Shown piece after piece: positions 27,778 to 37,761 of a stretch of 64,000 bases of DNA. Position numbers and translations under genes: made by a program. Origin of the DNA: Pseudomonas chlororaphis subsp. piscium (GTDB lineage Bacteria; Pseudomonadota; Gammaproteobacteria; Pseudomonadales; Pseudomonadaceae); contig NZ_CP027707.1 of the NCBI RefSeq assembly GCF_003850345.1, positions 6,749,001-6,813,000 of the forward strand. Direction: 5' to 3'. Numbering within the stretch: the stretch's first letter is position 1; every line of letters begins with the position of its first letter. A model generated the notes under the pieces. That model worked only from the letters and a program-made list of their open reading frames with translations, did not search any database and was not told the DNA's origin.

Positions 27778-30627
27778 ATGACCCGCACCCATGAAATCCG
27801 CCCAGATCTGGACGAGGGAATCGATCGCAAGGTTCTCAGCCAGTTGCGCGCGCGCTTTCTGAAGCTCAATGAAGGGCGCCTGGGCCGGGCCATGGAAGGG
27901 TTGTCGCCACGCCAGCAACTGGTGCTCAACCTGTTGCCGCTGTTCTTTCACGTCAACCACCCGTTATTACCGGGCTATGTGTCGGGCGGCACACCCGCCG
28001 GGCTGTCGAACTACGAGCCCGACACGCCGACGCTCAACGAAGCCCAGCGCCTGACCCGTTCGTTTTCCTACAAGGCCCGGCCCAGCAATGCGCCGCGACC
28101 TATCCACGGCCTGTTCCTGATGGGCAGCCTGGGTACCCTGGCCCAGGCCGACCAGAGCGATATGGACGTGTGGGTCTGCCATGCGCCCAACCTCGGCGAG
28201 AACGAACTCGCCGAACTGCGCAAGAAATGCCTGCTGCTGGAAGCCTGGGCCGCCAGCCAGGGCGCCGAGGCGCACTTCTTCCTGATCGACCCCAGCCGCT
28301 TTATCCGTGGCGATCGTGACACCCAGCTGAGTTCCGACGATTGCGGCACCACCCAGCACTACCTGCTGCTGGACGAGTTCTATCGCACCGCCATCTGGCT
28401 CGCCGGACGTACGCCGCTGTGGTGGCTGGTGCCGGTATACGAAGAAGCCCGCTACCACGAGTACACCCATACGCTGCTGTCCAAGCGCTTCATTCCCGCC
28501 GATGAAAACCTCGATCTTGGCCATCTGGCCCATATTCCACCGGGGGAATTTATCGGCGCCGGGCTCTGGCAGCTGTTCAAGGGCATCGAGTCGCCGTACA
28601 AGTCCGTGCTCAAGCTGCTGCTGACCGAGGTCTACGCCAGCGAACACCCGCGGGTGGAATGCCTGAGCCTGCGCTTCAAGCAGGCAGTGTTCGCCAACCG
28701 CCTGGACCTCGACGAGCTGGACCCGTACATCGTGGTCTACCGGCGCATCGAGGAATACCTCAAGGCCCGCGGCGAGCCGGAGCGCCTGGAGCTGGTGCGT
28801 CGCAGCCTGTACCTGAAGGTCAACCGCAAGCTCACTGGCAACAACGGCGCGCGCAACCCGAGCTGGCAGCGCTCGCTGCTCGAACGGCTGGCCCACGAAT
28901 GGGGCTGGGATCAGCGCCAGTTGGCGATGCTCGACAGTCGCAGCCAGTGGAAAGTCCGCCAGGTCAGCGCCGAACGCCGGGCCCTGGTCAACGAGCTGAA
29001 CTACAGCTACCGCTTCCTGACCCAGTTCGCCCGCACCGAGCAGACCCTCGGCCTGATCAACAAGCGCGACCTGAATGTCCTCGGCCGCCGCCTGTACGCG
29101 GCCTTTGAACGCAAGGCCGGCAAGATCGAGTTCATCAACCCCGGCATCGCCCCGGACCTGGCCGAAGACACCCTGACCCTGGTGCAGGCGCCCAATAAGA
29201 AAGAACCGGGGCAAACCCACTGGGGCCTGTACAACGGCAGCCTGAACGCCCTGGAGTGGGAACATTTCGCGCCGATCAAGCGCAGCCGCGAACTGCTGGA
29301 GCTGCTGACCTGGTGCCATCGTAACGGGGTGATCGACAGCAGCACGCGCCTGGCGCTGCATCCGGGCAGCAGCGACCTGAGCGAGTTCGAGCTGTTCAAT
29401 CTGCTGGGCAGCCTGCAACAGACCATTGCCCTGCCCCTGGGCACCGTCAGCGAAGAACGCCTGCTGCGCACCAGCGTGCCCAGCGAAGTGCTGATCCTGG
29501 TGAACGTCGGCCGCGACCCGCTCAAGCACCACCGCGACCTGAACATCCTGATGACCACCGAGCGCACCGATTCCTTGAGCTACGCCGGAGTGCGGGAAAA
29601 CCTGGTGCTGACCCTCGACCAAGTGACGCTCAACAGCTGGAACGAGGTCTTGGTCGGCCGTTACGACGGCGCCCATGCCCTGCTCGACTGCCTGCGCGAC
29701 TATCTCAACAACCTGCCGCGCGGCCCTGAGCAGCCGAAGCTGCGCGTGCGCTGCTTTTGCCACAACCGCGCCCAGTTCATCGCCCAGCGGGTCGAAGAGC
29801 TGTTCGACACGGCGCAGAACCTGTTGCTCAGCCAGCTCAATCACCGCTACCTGATCCAGGTGCAGCAGCATTACCACGTGCTGGAGCTGGTGCCGGGCCA
29901 GGTCAATCATGTGGCGCTGGCAAGCCTGCCGGCGCTGATCGACTACCTGGGCGAAGAACAGTCGAGCTACAGCCCGCTGCACCTGGACCCGATGGCCCTG
30001 GAAGAACACGACCTGGCGCTGATCCTGCCGATGGGCCAGCCTGACTGCATCCAGGTGTTCTACCGCGTCGTCGAGGCTCAGGCCGAGCTGTACGTGCTGG
30101 ATGAATTCGATGCGCTCTGGCAGCAGCGCCTGCCCTACCACGACGAACAGAGCCTGCTGGTTCCGTTGCAACGCTTCCTGCAGTCGATCCTCTATCGGCG
30201 CGATGCCCAACTGCCGATGGAGACCTCCCAGGCCCTCGTGCCGCTGGACATTTTGTATTACCAGATATTGCCTTCAGGCAGCACAAGGGCTCGCCGGGTC
30301 GAGCCGCGCCCGGCGCCACAAACGCCGGCGAACAAAGCCTTTTATGACGTGCAGGGCATCATCGGCAAAGCCGCACCGGGGCAGGTGCAGGTCACCCTGT
30401 ATTGCAATCAACGGGAGTTTTCCGAGCTGGAGCATGGCGATCAGTTGTTCGCCGCGGTCGCTCAGGAGATTGTCGGCCAGCGTCGCGAAGCCGAACGCTA
30501 TCGCTGCTACATCACCGACCTGGACCTGTCCGGCCTGCTCGGCGACCACCATGGTTCAAGCAACCTTTACCTGCGCTACAAAGCCGACCTGGAGCGCGCC
30601 TTGAACGACGCGCTCGAACAGGTCTAG
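27778..30627 (+). CDS. cyaA: Class I adenylate cyclase
   Basis: A 949-residue enterobacterial-type adenylate cyclase that makes cAMP from ATP, feeding Vfr/CRP-type regulation. The N-terminal catalytic half has the nucleotidyltransferase motif GSLGTLAQADQSDMDVWVCH (G-S ... D-x-D), with the long C-terminal regulatory region following. The size is in the family range (about 850-950). No pts genes are nearby, so EIIA-type control cannot be judged. The start at ATG 27778 gives the expected N-terminus IDRKVLSQLRARFLKLNEGRL. Confidence 0.95.
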   Translation: MTRTHEIRPDLDEGIDRKVLSQLRARFLKLNEGRLGRAMEGLSPRQQLVLNLLPLFFHVNHPLLPGYVSGGTPAGLSNYEPDTPTLNEAQRLTRSFSYKARPSNAPRPIHGLFLMGSLGTLAQADQSDMDVWVCHAPNLGENELAELRKKCLLLEAWAASQGAEAHFFLIDPSRFIRGDRDTQLSSDDCGTTQHYLLLDEFYRTAIWLAGRTPLWWLVPVYEEARYHEYTHTLLSKRFIPADENLDLGHLAHIPPGEFIGAGLWQLFKGIESPYKSVLKLLLTEVYASEHPRVECLSLRFKQAVFANRLDLDELDPYIVVYRRIEEYLKARGEPERLELVRRSLYLKVNRKLTGNNGARNPSWQRSLLERLAHEWGWDQRQLAMLDSRSQWKVRQVSAERRALVNELNYSYRFLTQFARTEQTLGLINKRDLNVLGRRLYAAFERKAGKIEFINPGIAPDLAEDTLTLVQAPNKKEPGQTHWGLYNGSLNALEWEHFAPIKRSRELLELLTWCHRNGVIDSSTRLALHPGSSDLSEFELFNLLGSLQQTIALPLGTVSEERLLRTSVPSEVLILVNVGRDPLKHHRDLNILMTTERTDSLSYAGVRENLVLTLDQVTLNSWNEVLVGRYDGAHALLDCLRDYLNNLPRGPEQPKLRVRCFCHNRAQFIAQRVEELFDTAQNLLLSQLNHRYLIQVQQHYHVLELVPGQVNHVALASLPALIDYLGEEQSSYSPLHLDPMALEEHDLALILPMGQPDCIQVFYRVVEAQAELYVLDEFDALWQQRLPYHDEQSLLVPLQRFLQSILYRRDAQLPMETSQALVPLDILYYQILPSGSTRARRVEPRPAPQTPANKAFYDVQGIIGKAAPGQVQVTLYCNQREFSELEHGDQLFAAVAQEIVGQRREAERYRCYITDLDLSGLLGDHHGSSNLYLRYKADLERALNDALEQV

Positions 30628-30644
30628 CCGGTCAGAGACGCCAG

Positions 30645-31058
30645 TCAGAGGTGAAAGTCGCCAGCCGCTTCAGGTTGGTATTCCACTTCCAGCAGGGTCA
30701 GCTTCAGGGTCTTGCCGCCGGGTGCCGGCCAGTCGATGTACTGCCCGACCTGCAAGCCGAGCAAGGCGCTGCCCACCGGCGCCAGGATGGAGATCCGGCC
30801 TTCGTCGGCGTTGGCGTCCTGTGGATACACCAGAGTCAGGTGGTAGTCCTTGCCGCTGCCCTCTTCGCGGCAATGCACGCGCGAATTCATGGTCACGACA
30901 CCAGGCGGGACTTCATCGTGGCCCACCAGGGTTTCGGCGCGATCCAGCTCGGTCTGCAACGCAATGACGCCAGGCAGCGTGTCGTCCAGGCTGTCGATCA
31001 GGCGCTCCAGACGCTGCACGTCGAGGCGGGTGAGAATGATGGAAGGTGCGGTGCTCAT
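30645..31058 (-). CDS. rnk: Rnk, regulator of nucleoside diphosphate kinase
   Basis: A 137-residue GreA/GreB C-terminal-domain protein with a short N-terminal coiled coil, matching Rnk. It binds RNA polymerase and was named for restoring Ndk levels in alginate studies. Recognisable pieces are LTRLDVQRLERLIDSL, VTMNSRVHC and VLAPVG-like ISILAPVGSALLGLQVGQ. AGGAGT precedes the ATG at 31058. It converges with cyaA. Confidence 0.93.
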   Translation of the reverse strand: MSTAPSIILTRLDVQRLERLIDSLDDTLPGVIALQTELDRAETLVGHDEVPPGVVTMNSRVHCREEGSGKDYHLTLVYPQDANADEGRISILAPVGSALLGLQVGQYIDWPAPGGKTLKLTLLEVEYQPEAAGDFHL

Positions 31059-31094
31059 GATCCAGGCAGACTCCTTTTTTCGGCACAAAAAAGC

Positions 31095-31123
31095 AAAACC
31101 CCGTCCAGATAAGACGGGGTTTT
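31095..31123 (-). terminator. Terminator of the cyaY-DUF1289 unit, upstream of rnk
   Basis: AAAACCCCGTC, a seven-base loop, GACGGGGTTTT; on the minus strand it continues into GCTTTTTTG. It separates the cyaY/DUF1289 transcript from rnk. Confidence 0.85.
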
Positions 31124-31205
31124 CACCGGCCTCGATGTGGCGAGGCGTAACCGGACACTACCACAGCAGCACAAATAAACAAGCTGCCGGATTTTGGGGC
31201 CCAGG

Positions 31206-31439
31206 CTAGCCGGTGCTCGGCGGCGCCGCCTGCCTGCGCTCCAGCGCCTGGCGACAGATGACTCGCCGTCGCTCATCGTCCGCCGAACGCCATTCGCGAA
31301 TGTCTTCGACATGCCGGAAACAGCCCTTGCAGACTTTTTCCTCGTCCAGCCGGCACAGGCTGATACAGGGCGAGGCCACGGCCGGGCTGACATTGCTGTA
31401 CAGCGGCTTGGGCGGGCGCACCGGGGCGGTTGGCGTCAC
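31206..31439 (-). CDS. DUF1289 domain protein
   Basis: A small cysteine-rich protein, 77 residues from GTG 31439. The DUF1289 signature is SPCISLCRLDEEKVCKGCFR with four cysteines, followed by EIREW-type DIREWRSADDERR; it probably binds a metal or iron-sulfur cluster, though this is not proven. GTG 31439 lies five bases after the cyaY stop; a TTG at 31484 would overlap cyaY and seems less likely. Pairing with frataxin suggests a link to iron-sulfur biology, an inference from position. Confidence 0.82.
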   Translation of the reverse strand: MTPTAPVRPPKPLYSNVSPAVASPCISLCRLDEEKVCKGCFRHVEDIREWRSADDERRRVICRQALERRQAAPPSTG

Positions 31440-31443
31440 AGTC

Positions 31444-31776
31444 TCAGAGCCCTTCGAACTCGAGCTTGATGTCGGCCTGCTCAAGAACGATGCGCTCGAG
31501 CATTTCGCCCAGCTGCTCTTCGCTCTTGTCGCACATCCAGCGCTCGCTTTCTTCGTCGTAGTCGAAGTGGAAACCGCCGGAGCGCGCGGCCAGCCACAGC
31601 TGACGCAGCGGCTCCTGGCGGCTGAAGATCACCTGGCTGCCGTTTTCGAACTTGACGGTGAGCACACCGGCGGAGCTCTCCAGATCGATATCCAGGTCAC
31701 TCTCATCGAAAATGTCCTCCAGCGTCTGCTGGGTGGCATCGACCAGGTCGTGGAAACGGGCTTCAGTCAAACTCAT
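31444..31776 (-). CDS. cyaY: Frataxin-like protein CyaY
   Basis: A 110-residue frataxin homologue that binds iron and modulates IscS-dependent iron-sulfur cluster assembly. It shows the acidic first helix (MSLTEARFHDLVDATQQTLEDIFDES) and the beta-sheet segment VLTVKFENGSQVIFSRQEPLRQLWLAA. It lies divergent from lptM, with the DUF1289 gene directly downstream. Confidence 0.95.
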   Translation of the reverse strand: MSLTEARFHDLVDATQQTLEDIFDESDLDIDLESSAGVLTVKFENGSQVIFSRQEPLRQLWLAARSGGFHFDYDEESERWMCDKSEEQLGEMLERIVLEQADIKLEFEGL

Positions 31777-31952
31777 TGCGGGAACCTCGAAAAGTGTCTA
31801 CTCACGCTCAAGCGCCGCAAGATACGGGCGCATCCGGGCGAATGCAAAGGATACCGATCAAGGGCACGGGCAGCAGAGAAAATATCCCCGCAGCCGCCGC
31901 GCTCGGCTCCTGCGCCCGGGGCAAAGGCCCGCCGGACGGGTATTCCAGCGCA

Positions 31953-31981
31953 TAGGCAAGCCGCTGGGTGGCCGGTATACT
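31953..31981 (+). promoter_or_regulatory. Probable sigma-70 promoter of lptM-lysA
   Basis: TAGGCA at 31953-31958 and TATACT at 31976-31981 with a 17-base spacer, 34 bases before the lptM start. The -10 matches five of six consensus bases and the -35 four of six. Confidence 0.5.
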
Positions 31982-32015
31982 CGGGCGCAATTAACGCATT
32001 CTCAAGGATTTCGCC

Positions 32016-32168
32016 ATGAAGCGCCTGATCTCTTCCCTTGCTGCGCTCGTCGCGGTTGCCTGCCTTGTCACTGCCTGCGGTCAAAAAGGCCCGCTGTATC
32101 TTCCCGATGACAGCAAATCCCCTGAAGACCAAGGTCACTCGCAGTCGCACAAGCACGACACCAACTAA
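32016..32168 (+). CDS. lptM: LptM/YifL-type small lipoprotein
   Basis: A 50-residue lipoprotein (known as LppL in P. aeruginosa). A signal peptide ends in the lipobox V-T-A-C with the lipidated cysteine at residue 21, followed by the hallmark G-Q-K-G-P-L-Y-L-P, then a short hydrophilic His/Ser-rich tail. In E. coli LptM promotes maturation of the LPS translocon LptDE. It is nine bases upstream of lysA, the conserved arrangement. Confidence 0.92.
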   Translation: MKRLISSLAALVAVACLVTACGQKGPLYLPDDSKSPEDQGHSQSHKHDTN

Positions 32169-32177
32169 GGGAACCCC

Positions 32178-33425
32178 ATGGACGCTTTTAACTACCGCGA
32201 CGGGCAGCTGTTCGCGGAAGGTGTAGCGTTGTCCGCCATTGCCGAACGCTTTGGCACGCCGACCTACGTCTATTCCCGAGCGCATATCGAAGCGCAGTAC
32301 CACGCGTACGCCGATGCCCTCGCCGGCATGCCGCACCTGGTCTGCTTCGCGGTAAAGGCCAACTCCAACCTGGGTGTACTGGATGTCCTGGCGCGTCTGG
32401 GCGCCGGTTTCGACATCGTCTCCCGCGGCGAGCTGGAACGCGTCCTGGCCGCTGGCGGCGCGGCCGACAAGATCGTTTTCTCCGGTGTCGGCAAGACCCG
32501 TGACGACATGCGTCGCGCCCTGGAAGTCGGCGTGCACTGCTTCAACGTCGAGTCCAGCGACGAGCTGGAGCGCCTGCAACAGGTCGCCGCCGAACTGAAG
32601 GTTCGCGCGCCGGTCTCGCTGCGGGTCAACCCGGATGTAGACGCAGGCACCCACCCGTACATTTCCACCGGCCTGAAGGAAAACAAGTTCGGTATCGCCA
32701 TCGCCGATGCCGAAGACGTGTACATCCGCGCGGCACAGCTGCCGAACCTGGAAGTGGTCGGCGTCGACTGCCATATCGGCTCGCAGTTGACTACCCTGGC
32801 CCCCTTCATCGATGCCCTCGACCGTCTGCTGGACCTGGTCGACCGCCTGGGCGAGTGCGGCATCTACCTGCGCCACATCGACCTCGGTGGTGGCCTGGGC
32901 GTGCGTTACCGCGATGAAGAGCCACCGCTGGCCGCCGACTACGTCAAGGCCGTGCGCGAACGTCTCGATGGCCGCGACCTGGAACTGGTCTTCGAACCCG
33001 GCCGTTTCATCGTCGCCAACGCCGGGGTACTGCTGACCCGGGTCGAGTACCTCAAGCACACCGAACACAAGGACTTCGCCATCGTCGACGCGGCGATGAA
33101 CGACCTGATCCGCCCGGCCCTGTACCAGGCCTGGATGGACGTCAGCGCCGTACGCCCGCGCGATGGCCAGGCCCGTACCTACGACATCGTCGGCCCGATC
33201 TGCGAAACCGGCGACTTCCTGGCCAAGGAACGTCAGCTTGCGCTGGAAGAAGGCGACCTGCTGGCCGTGCATTCGGCCGGCGCCTACGGTTTCGTCATGA
33301 GCTCCAACTACAACACCCGCGGTCGCGCTGCTGAAGTACTGGTCGATGGTGAACAGGCTGTTGAAGTGCGTCGCCGCGAGACGGTAGCCGAGTTGTTTGC
33401 TGGCGAAAGCCTGCTGCCGGAGTAG
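32178..33425 (+). CDS. lysA: Diaminopimelate decarboxylase
   Basis: A 415-residue PLP enzyme making lysine from meso-diaminopimelate. The PLP lysine lies in [13 protein letters not shown], with HIGSQ, the glycine-rich DLGGGLG and the substrate-contacting CETGD at [10 protein letters not shown]. It forms a unit with lptM upstream and dapF four bases downstream, grouping late lysine and peptidoglycan-precursor enzymes. Confidence 0.97.
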   Translation: MDAFNYRDGQLFAEGVALSAIAERFGTPTYVYSRAHIEAQYHAYADALAGMPHLVCFAVKANSNLGVLDVLARLGAGFDIVSRGELERVLAAGGAADKIVFSGVGKTRDDMRRALEVGVHCFNVESSDELERLQQVAAELKVRAPVSLRVNPDVDAGTHPYISTGLKENKFGIAIADAEDVYIRAAQLPNLEVVGVDCHIGSQLTTLAPFIDALDRLLDLVDRLGECGIYLRHIDLGGGLGVRYRDEEPPLAADYVKAVRERLDGRDLELVFEPGRFIVANAGVLLTRVEYLKHTEHKDFAIVDAAMNDLIRPALYQAWMDVSAVRPRDGQARTYDIVGPICETGDFLAKERQLALEEGDLLAVHSAGAYGFVMSSNYNTRGRAAEVLVDGEQAVEVRRRETVAELFAGESLLPE

Positions 33426-33429
33426 AACC

Positions 33430-34260
33430 ATGCTGCTGCGTTTTACCAAGATGCACGGCCTGGGTAATGACTTCATGGTCCTCGACCTGGTCAGCCAGCA
33501 CGCGCACATCCTGCCCAAACATGCCAAGCAATGGGGCGATCGCAACACCGGTGTCGGTTTCGACCAGTTGCTGATCGTCGAGGCGCCGAGCAACCCGGAC
33601 GTGGATTTCCGCTACCGGATTTTCAATGCCGACGGCTCCGAAGTGGAGCAATGCGGTAACGGTGCGCGTTGTTTCGCCCGTTTCGTGCTGGACAAGCGTC
33701 TGACCACCAAGCGCCAGATCCGCGTCGAGACCAAAAGCGGCATCATCGAACTGGATGTGCGCAACGACGGTCAGATCGGCGTCGACATGGGCGCGCCGCG
33801 CCTGGTGCCCGAGCAGATTCCGTTCGTGGCGCCGGCCCAGGCCTTGAGTTACCAGGTCGAAGTCGATGGCCAGACCCTCGAGATGGCAGCGGTGTCCATG
33901 GGCAACCCCCATGCCGTGCTGCGGGTCAACGACATCAACAGCGCGCCGGTGCATGAGCTGGGGCCGAAGATCGAACATCACCCGCGCTTCCCGGCCCGGG
34001 TCAATGTCGGTTTCATCCAGGTCATCGACCGTCAGCGCGCGCAGTTGCGGGTCTGGGAACGTGGCGCCGGGGAAACCCAGGCCTGCGGTACCGGCGCCTG
34101 CGCCGCCGCAGTGGCCGCGATCAGCCAGGGGTGGATGGATTCGCCGCTATTGATCGACCTGCCGGGCGGGCGCCTGTCCATCGAGTGGGCAGGCCCTGGC
34201 CAACCGGTGAAGATGACCGGCCCGGCAGTGCGCGTATACGAAGGACAGGTGCGTCTTTGA
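33430..34260 (+). CDS. dapF: Diaminopimelate epimerase
   Basis: A 276-residue cofactor-independent epimerase converting LL- to meso-diaminopimelate. Both catalytic cysteines are present: [10 protein letters not shown] (first half) and [11 protein letters not shown] (second half). Start at ATG 33430 ([15 protein letters not shown]) matches the family; the frame is open 11 codons further upstream inside lysA. Confidence 0.97.
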   Translation: MLLRFTKMHGLGNDFMVLDLVSQHAHILPKHAKQWGDRNTGVGFDQLLIVEAPSNPDVDFRYRIFNADGSEVEQCGNGARCFARFVLDKRLTTKRQIRVETKSGIIELDVRNDGQIGVDMGAPRLVPEQIPFVAPAQALSYQVEVDGQTLEMAAVSMGNPHAVLRVNDINSAPVHELGPKIEHHPRFPARVNVGFIQVIDRQRAQLRVWERGAGETQACGTGACAAAVAAISQGWMDSPLLIDLPGGRLSIEWAGPGQPVKMTGPAVRVYEGQVRL

Positions 34261-34273
34261 ATGAGCGAAAACC

Positions 34274-34999
34274 ATGACTGATCAGCCTCAGGTTCCAGCC
34301 GAACAGCCCGACGAATCTCCTTCCGAAAACCTCGAGGCGGCGGCGATCGCCGCGTATCTGGAGGCTCATCCGGACTTCTTCGTCGAGCATGAAGAACTGC
34401 TCCCGGCGTTGCGCATTCCCCATCAGCGCGGTGACACCATCTCGCTGGTGGAGCGGCAGATGAAGATCCTGCGCGAGCGCAACATCGAGATGCGCCACCG
34501 GCTTTCGCAGTTGATGGACGTGGCCCGCGACAACGACCGGCTCTTCGAGAAGACCCGCCGCCTGATTCTCGCGCTGATGGATGCCAACAGCCTGGAAGAC
34601 GTGGTGATGAGCGTCGAAGACAGCCTGCGCCAAGACTTCCAGGTGCCGTTCGTGAGCCTGATCCTGTTCAGCGACAGCGCCATGCCGGTAGGCCGCTGGG
34701 TCACCGCCGCCGACGCCCAGACCGCCATCGGTGGCTTGCTGACCGAAGGCAAAAGCGTCAGCGGCAGCCTGCGCGAGCATGAGCTGGACTTCCTGTTCGG
34801 CGAAGAACAGCGCCGGCAGATCGGCTCCAGCGCCGTGGTCGCCATCGCCCATCAGGGCATTCACGGTGTACTGGCCATCGCCAGCCGCGACCCGCAGCAC
34901 TACAAAAGCTCGGTGGGAACGCTGTTCCTCAGCTATATCGCCGAAGTCATGGGCCGCGTGCTGCCGCGCTTCACTCACTCGCTACGCTCGGTTCGCTGA
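34274..34999 (+). CDS. DUF484 family protein
   Basis: A 241-residue cytosolic protein of the DUF484 (YigA) family, usually encoded between dapF and xerC as here. It has a helical N-terminus with [17 protein letters not shown], a heptad stretch ([21 protein letters not shown]) and a GAF-like C-terminal half ([14 protein letters not shown] ... [22 protein letters not shown]). No ligand or activity is established. Confidence 0.92.
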   Translation: MTDQPQVPAEQPDESPSENLEAAAIAAYLEAHPDFFVEHEELLPALRIPHQRGDTISLVERQMKILRERNIEMRHRLSQLMDVARDNDRLFEKTRRLILALMDANSLEDVVMSVEDSLRQDFQVPFVSLILFSDSAMPVGRWVTAADAQTAIGGLLTEGKSVSGSLREHELDFLFGEEQRRQIGSSAVVAIAHQGIHGVLAIASRDPQHYKSSVGTLFLSYIAEVMGRVLPRFTHSLRSVR

Positions 35000-35001
35000 C
35001 C

Positions 35002-35898
35002 ATGGAACGACAATTGGACGCCTACTGCGAGCACCTGCGCAGTGAGCGCCAAGTGTCGCCCCATACGCTGCAGGCCTACCGCCGTGATCTGGAAAAAGTG
35101 CTGGCTTTCTGTGCCAAGCAGCAGGTTTCCAGCTGGTCCGACCTGGACATCCAGGGCCTGCGCAGCATGATTGCGCGCCTGCACCAGCAGGGCCAATCAT
35201 CCCGCAGCCTGGCGCGCCTGCTCTCCGCCGTACGCGGCCTGTATCACTATCTGAACCGCGAAGGCCTGTGCAATCACGACCCGGCCAACGGCCTGGCGCC
35301 GCCCAAGGGCGAGCGTCGCCTTCCCAAGACCCTGGACACCGATCGTGCGCTGCAATTGCTCGATGGCGCGGTGGAAGATGATTTCCTCGCTCATCGAGAC
35401 CAGGCGATTCTCGAGCTGTTCTATTCCTCCGGGCTGCGCCTGTCGGAGCTGACCAGCCTCGACCTCGAACAGCTGGACCTGGCCGATGGCCTGGTGCAGG
35501 TCCACGGCAAAGGCAGCAAGACCCGGGTCCTGCCGGTCGGCAAGAAGGCCCGCGAGGCGCTGCAGCTATGGCTGCCGCTACGGGCGCTGAGCAATCCGCC
35601 GGATGACGCGGTATTCGTCAGCCAGCAGGGCCGGCGCCTGGGCCCACGGGCGATCCAACTGCGGGTCAAGGCCGCCGGCGAGCGCGAGCTGGGGCAGAAC
35701 CTGCATCCGCATATGTTGCGACACTCCTTCGCCAGCCACATGCTGGAGTCCTCCCAGGACCTGCGCGCCGTACAGGAACTGCTGGGGCACTCGGATATCA
35801 AGACCACGCAGATCTATACCCACCTGGACTTCCAGCACCTGGCAGCGGTCTACGACAGCGCCCACCCACGGGCCAAACGCAACAAAGGCGGTGAGTAA
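35002..35898 (+). CDS. xerC: Tyrosine recombinase XerC
   Basis: A 298-residue recombinase resolving chromosome dimers at dif with XerD (called Sss in some pseudomonads). All catalytic residues are readable: R146 (SGLRLSEL), K170 (HGKGSKTR), H237 and R240 (HMLRHSF), H263 (LGHSDIKTT) and nucleophile Y272 (IYTHL). The N-terminal SAM-like domain covers about residues 1-90. It starts two bases after the DUF484 stop and its own stop overlaps the HAD start (TAATG). Confidence 0.97.
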   Translation: MERQLDAYCEHLRSERQVSPHTLQAYRRDLEKVLAFCAKQQVSSWSDLDIQGLRSMIARLHQQGQSSRSLARLLSAVRGLYHYLNREGLCNHDPANGLAPPKGERRLPKTLDTDRALQLLDGAVEDDFLAHRDQAILELFYSSGLRLSELTSLDLEQLDLADGLVQVHGKGSKTRVLPVGKKAREALQLWLPLRALSNPPDDAVFVSQQGRRLGPRAIQLRVKAAGERELGQNLHPHMLRHSFASHMLESSQDLRAVQELLGHSDIKTTQIYTHLDFQHLAAVYDSAHPRAKRNKGGE

Positions 35899-36602
35899 TG
35901 ACGATCAAGCTGATCACCTTCGACCTCGACGACACGCTGTGGGATACCACGCCCGTGATCGTCAGCGCCGAAGCCGTGCTGCGCCAGTGGCTGACCGACC
36001 ACGCCCCGCAGCTGGGCGGCGTACCGGTGGAGCATCTCTGGGCCATCCGTGAACGGGTGCTGAACAACGAACCGGGGCTCAAATACCGCATCAGCGCCCT
36101 GCGCCGGCGGGTCCTGTTTCATGCGCTGGAGGAAGCCGGCTACGACCAGGGCCAGGCCAATGCCCTGGCCGACCAGAGCTTTGAAGTGTTCCTGCATGCC
36201 CGGCATCAGCTGGACATCTTTCCCGAGGTGCAGCCGACCCTGGAAGCGCTGGCCAACCACTTCGCGCTGGGTGTGGTCACCAACGGCAACGCCGATGTGC
36301 GCCGCCTGGGGCTGGCGGATTACTTCAAGTTCGCCCTGTGCGCCGAAGACATCGGCATCGCCAAGCCCGATTCACGGCTGTTTCACGAGGCCCTGCAACG
36401 GGGCGAGGCGACACCGGACACCGCCGTGCACATCGGCGACCACCCGGGCGACGACATCGCCGGGGCGCAGCAGGCTGGCTTGCGGGCCATCTGGTTCAAC
36501 CCGGCCGGCAAGGTCTGGGAGGCCGAGCGGCTGCCGGACGCGGAAATCCGCAGCCTGACCGAACTGCCAAAACTGCTGGCGCGCTGGCACAACGGCGCCT
36601 GA
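35898..36602 (+). CDS. HAD-family phosphatase (YigB-like)
   Basis: A 234-residue HAD hydrolase with the nucleophile motif DLDDTLWDT, motif II VVTNGN, and motif III/IV K-P-D ... HIGDHPGDDIAGA. The nearest E. coli equivalent by position (downstream of dapF-yigA-xerC) is YigB, a flavin-pathway phosphatase acting on 5-amino-6-ribitylamino-uracil phosphate and FMN. I would not fix the substrate on sequence alone. It ends the lptM-lysA-dapF-xerC operon, followed by a terminator. Confidence 0.9.
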   Translation: MTIKLITFDLDDTLWDTTPVIVSAEAVLRQWLTDHAPQLGGVPVEHLWAIRERVLNNEPGLKYRISALRRRVLFHALEEAGYDQGQANALADQSFEVFLHARHQLDIFPEVQPTLEALANHFALGVVTNGNADVRRLGLADYFKFALCAEDIGIAKPDSRLFHEALQRGEATPDTAVHIGDHPGDDIAGAQQAGLRAIWFNPAGKVWEAERLPDAEIRSLTELPKLLARWHNGA

Positions 36603-36648
36603 TGCGCGCTCACCGCAACACAGTGTCATCACCCAACAAACGCCCATG

Positions 36649-36678
36649 AAAAAGCCCGCAGCGACGGCGGGCTTTTTC
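36649..36678 (+). terminator. Rho-independent terminator after the HAD gene / sutA
   Basis: AAAAAGCCCGC, a short loop, GCGGGCTTTTT between the convergent HAD gene and sutA; A and T flanks make it usable on both strands. Confidence 0.88.
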
Positions 36679-36698
36679 AGCAAGCAAGTGGCGGGCGC

Positions 36699-37022
36699 TT
36701 AGATAGGCCGGCTACCGTACTTGTTATCAGGCTTCTTGGGCGGATCGGCAACCACATTGGCCTCGACTTCCTGCACTTTACCGCCACGGGCCAGGAACTC
36801 CTCCATGGCGCGCGCCAGTGCATCACGCTCTTTGTTCTTGGCTTCGACACTCGGCAACTCATCTACCGAGACGGCAGCCTTGGCCTTGCCTTTGGCGGTC
36901 GGGGCAGGAACATCACTGCCATCGTCTTCCGCCACATCGTCGGCGGCCGCTTCAAGACCTTCTTCGGTTTCGTCTTCGTCGCCTACTTCGAGGTCGTCGT
37001 TTTCCAGATCATCGTCGCTCAT
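36699..37022 (-). CDS. sutA: SutA, RNA-polymerase-binding transcription regulator
   Basis: A 107-residue protein matching SutA of P. aeruginosa, which binds RNA polymerase and supports expression during slow growth. It shows the family layout: a highly acidic disordered N-terminus, a short conserved helix (KNKERDALARAMEEFLARGG) and a C-terminal tail (VADPPKKPDNKYGSRPI). It is transcribed alone towards the HAD terminator. Confidence 0.9.
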   Translation of the reverse strand: MSDDDLENDDLEVGDEDETEEGLEAAADDVAEDDGSDVPAPTAKGKAKAAVSVDELPSVEAKNKERDALARAMEEFLARGGKVQEVEANVVADPPKKPDNKYGSRPI

Positions 37023-37124
37023 GTTCTACCTCATGACTTGCGAAAAGCAGATTAGTTATAGCCCAGCTGAGCCGACTGTCGAAGGCCGCTGGAAAAAAAT
37101 CAACATCCACTGATAACCAGCGGC

Positions 37125-37550
37125 TTATGCCTTATCACCGTGCAAGGTGGCAAGGACTTTGCGGGCACCGCCATGATCGCGATGCTCGCCCAGATAAACG
37201 CCTTGCCAGCTGCCTAACGCCAAGCGACCCGCCGATACCGGCAAGCTCAATTGACAGCCTAGCAAACTGGCCTTGAAGTGCGCCGGCAGATCATCGGGCC
37301 CTTCGTCGTCATGTTCATACCCGGCCATGCCTTGAGGCACCAGGGTGTTGAAAAAACGCTCGAAGTCACGACGAACCGCAGGGTCGGCATTCTCGTTGAT
37401 GGTCAACGAGGCCGAGGTATGCTGCAGCCACAAATGCAACAGACCGACCCGACATGCCTTCAGTTCAGGCAGGCCGGCGAGTAACTCGTCCGTTACCAGA
37501 TGAAAGCCCCGGGGCCTTGCCCGCAGGGTAATCAGAGTCTGTTGCCACAT
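37125..37550 (-). CDS. YjbQ/UPF0047 family protein
   Basis: A 141-residue protein of the YjbQ (UPF0047) family, some members of which have a weak thiamine-phosphate-synthase activity when overproduced. Conserved parts are [30 protein letters not shown], the His/Asp cluster [21 protein letters not shown] and the final GTWQ-like [20 protein letters not shown] precedes ATG 37550; an earlier start at 37622 is unlikely. Confidence 0.88.
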   Translation of the reverse strand: MWQQTLITLRARPRGFHLVTDELLAGLPELKACRVGLLHLWLQHTSASLTINENADPAVRRDFERFFNTLVPQGMAGYEHDDEGPDDLPAHFKASLLGCQLSLPVSAGRLALGSWQGVYLGEHRDHGGARKVLATLHGDKA

Positions 37551-37720
37551 ACAGTTCTCCGCACATTCGGCGCGCATTCTAGCGCGCTCAGGGAAAAAAC
37601 AAAGTGCCGAATATTCCTCCAATGCTGTAAGTCATTGACCCGAAAAAAAAGCGCTCATCAAACTGGCTGACAAGCTCTGGGAAAAACCTTTCAGCTGTCT
37701 CTCAATGACAAAACGCAGAC

Positions 37721-37753
37721 AAAAAAATGCCCGGCAAGCCGGGCACTTTTTTC
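37721..37753 (-). terminator. Terminator of glnK-amtB
   Basis: A-run, TGCCCGGC, loop, GCCGGGCA, T-run, starting about ten bases past the amtB stop on the minus strand. Confidence 0.9.
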
Positions 37754-37761
37754 TGGCGGGA

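Noticed and set aside
27967..30210. Open minus-strand frame of 747 codons over cyaA
   Set aside because: Same antisense effect of GC-rich codon use; cyaA on the plus strand is unambiguous.
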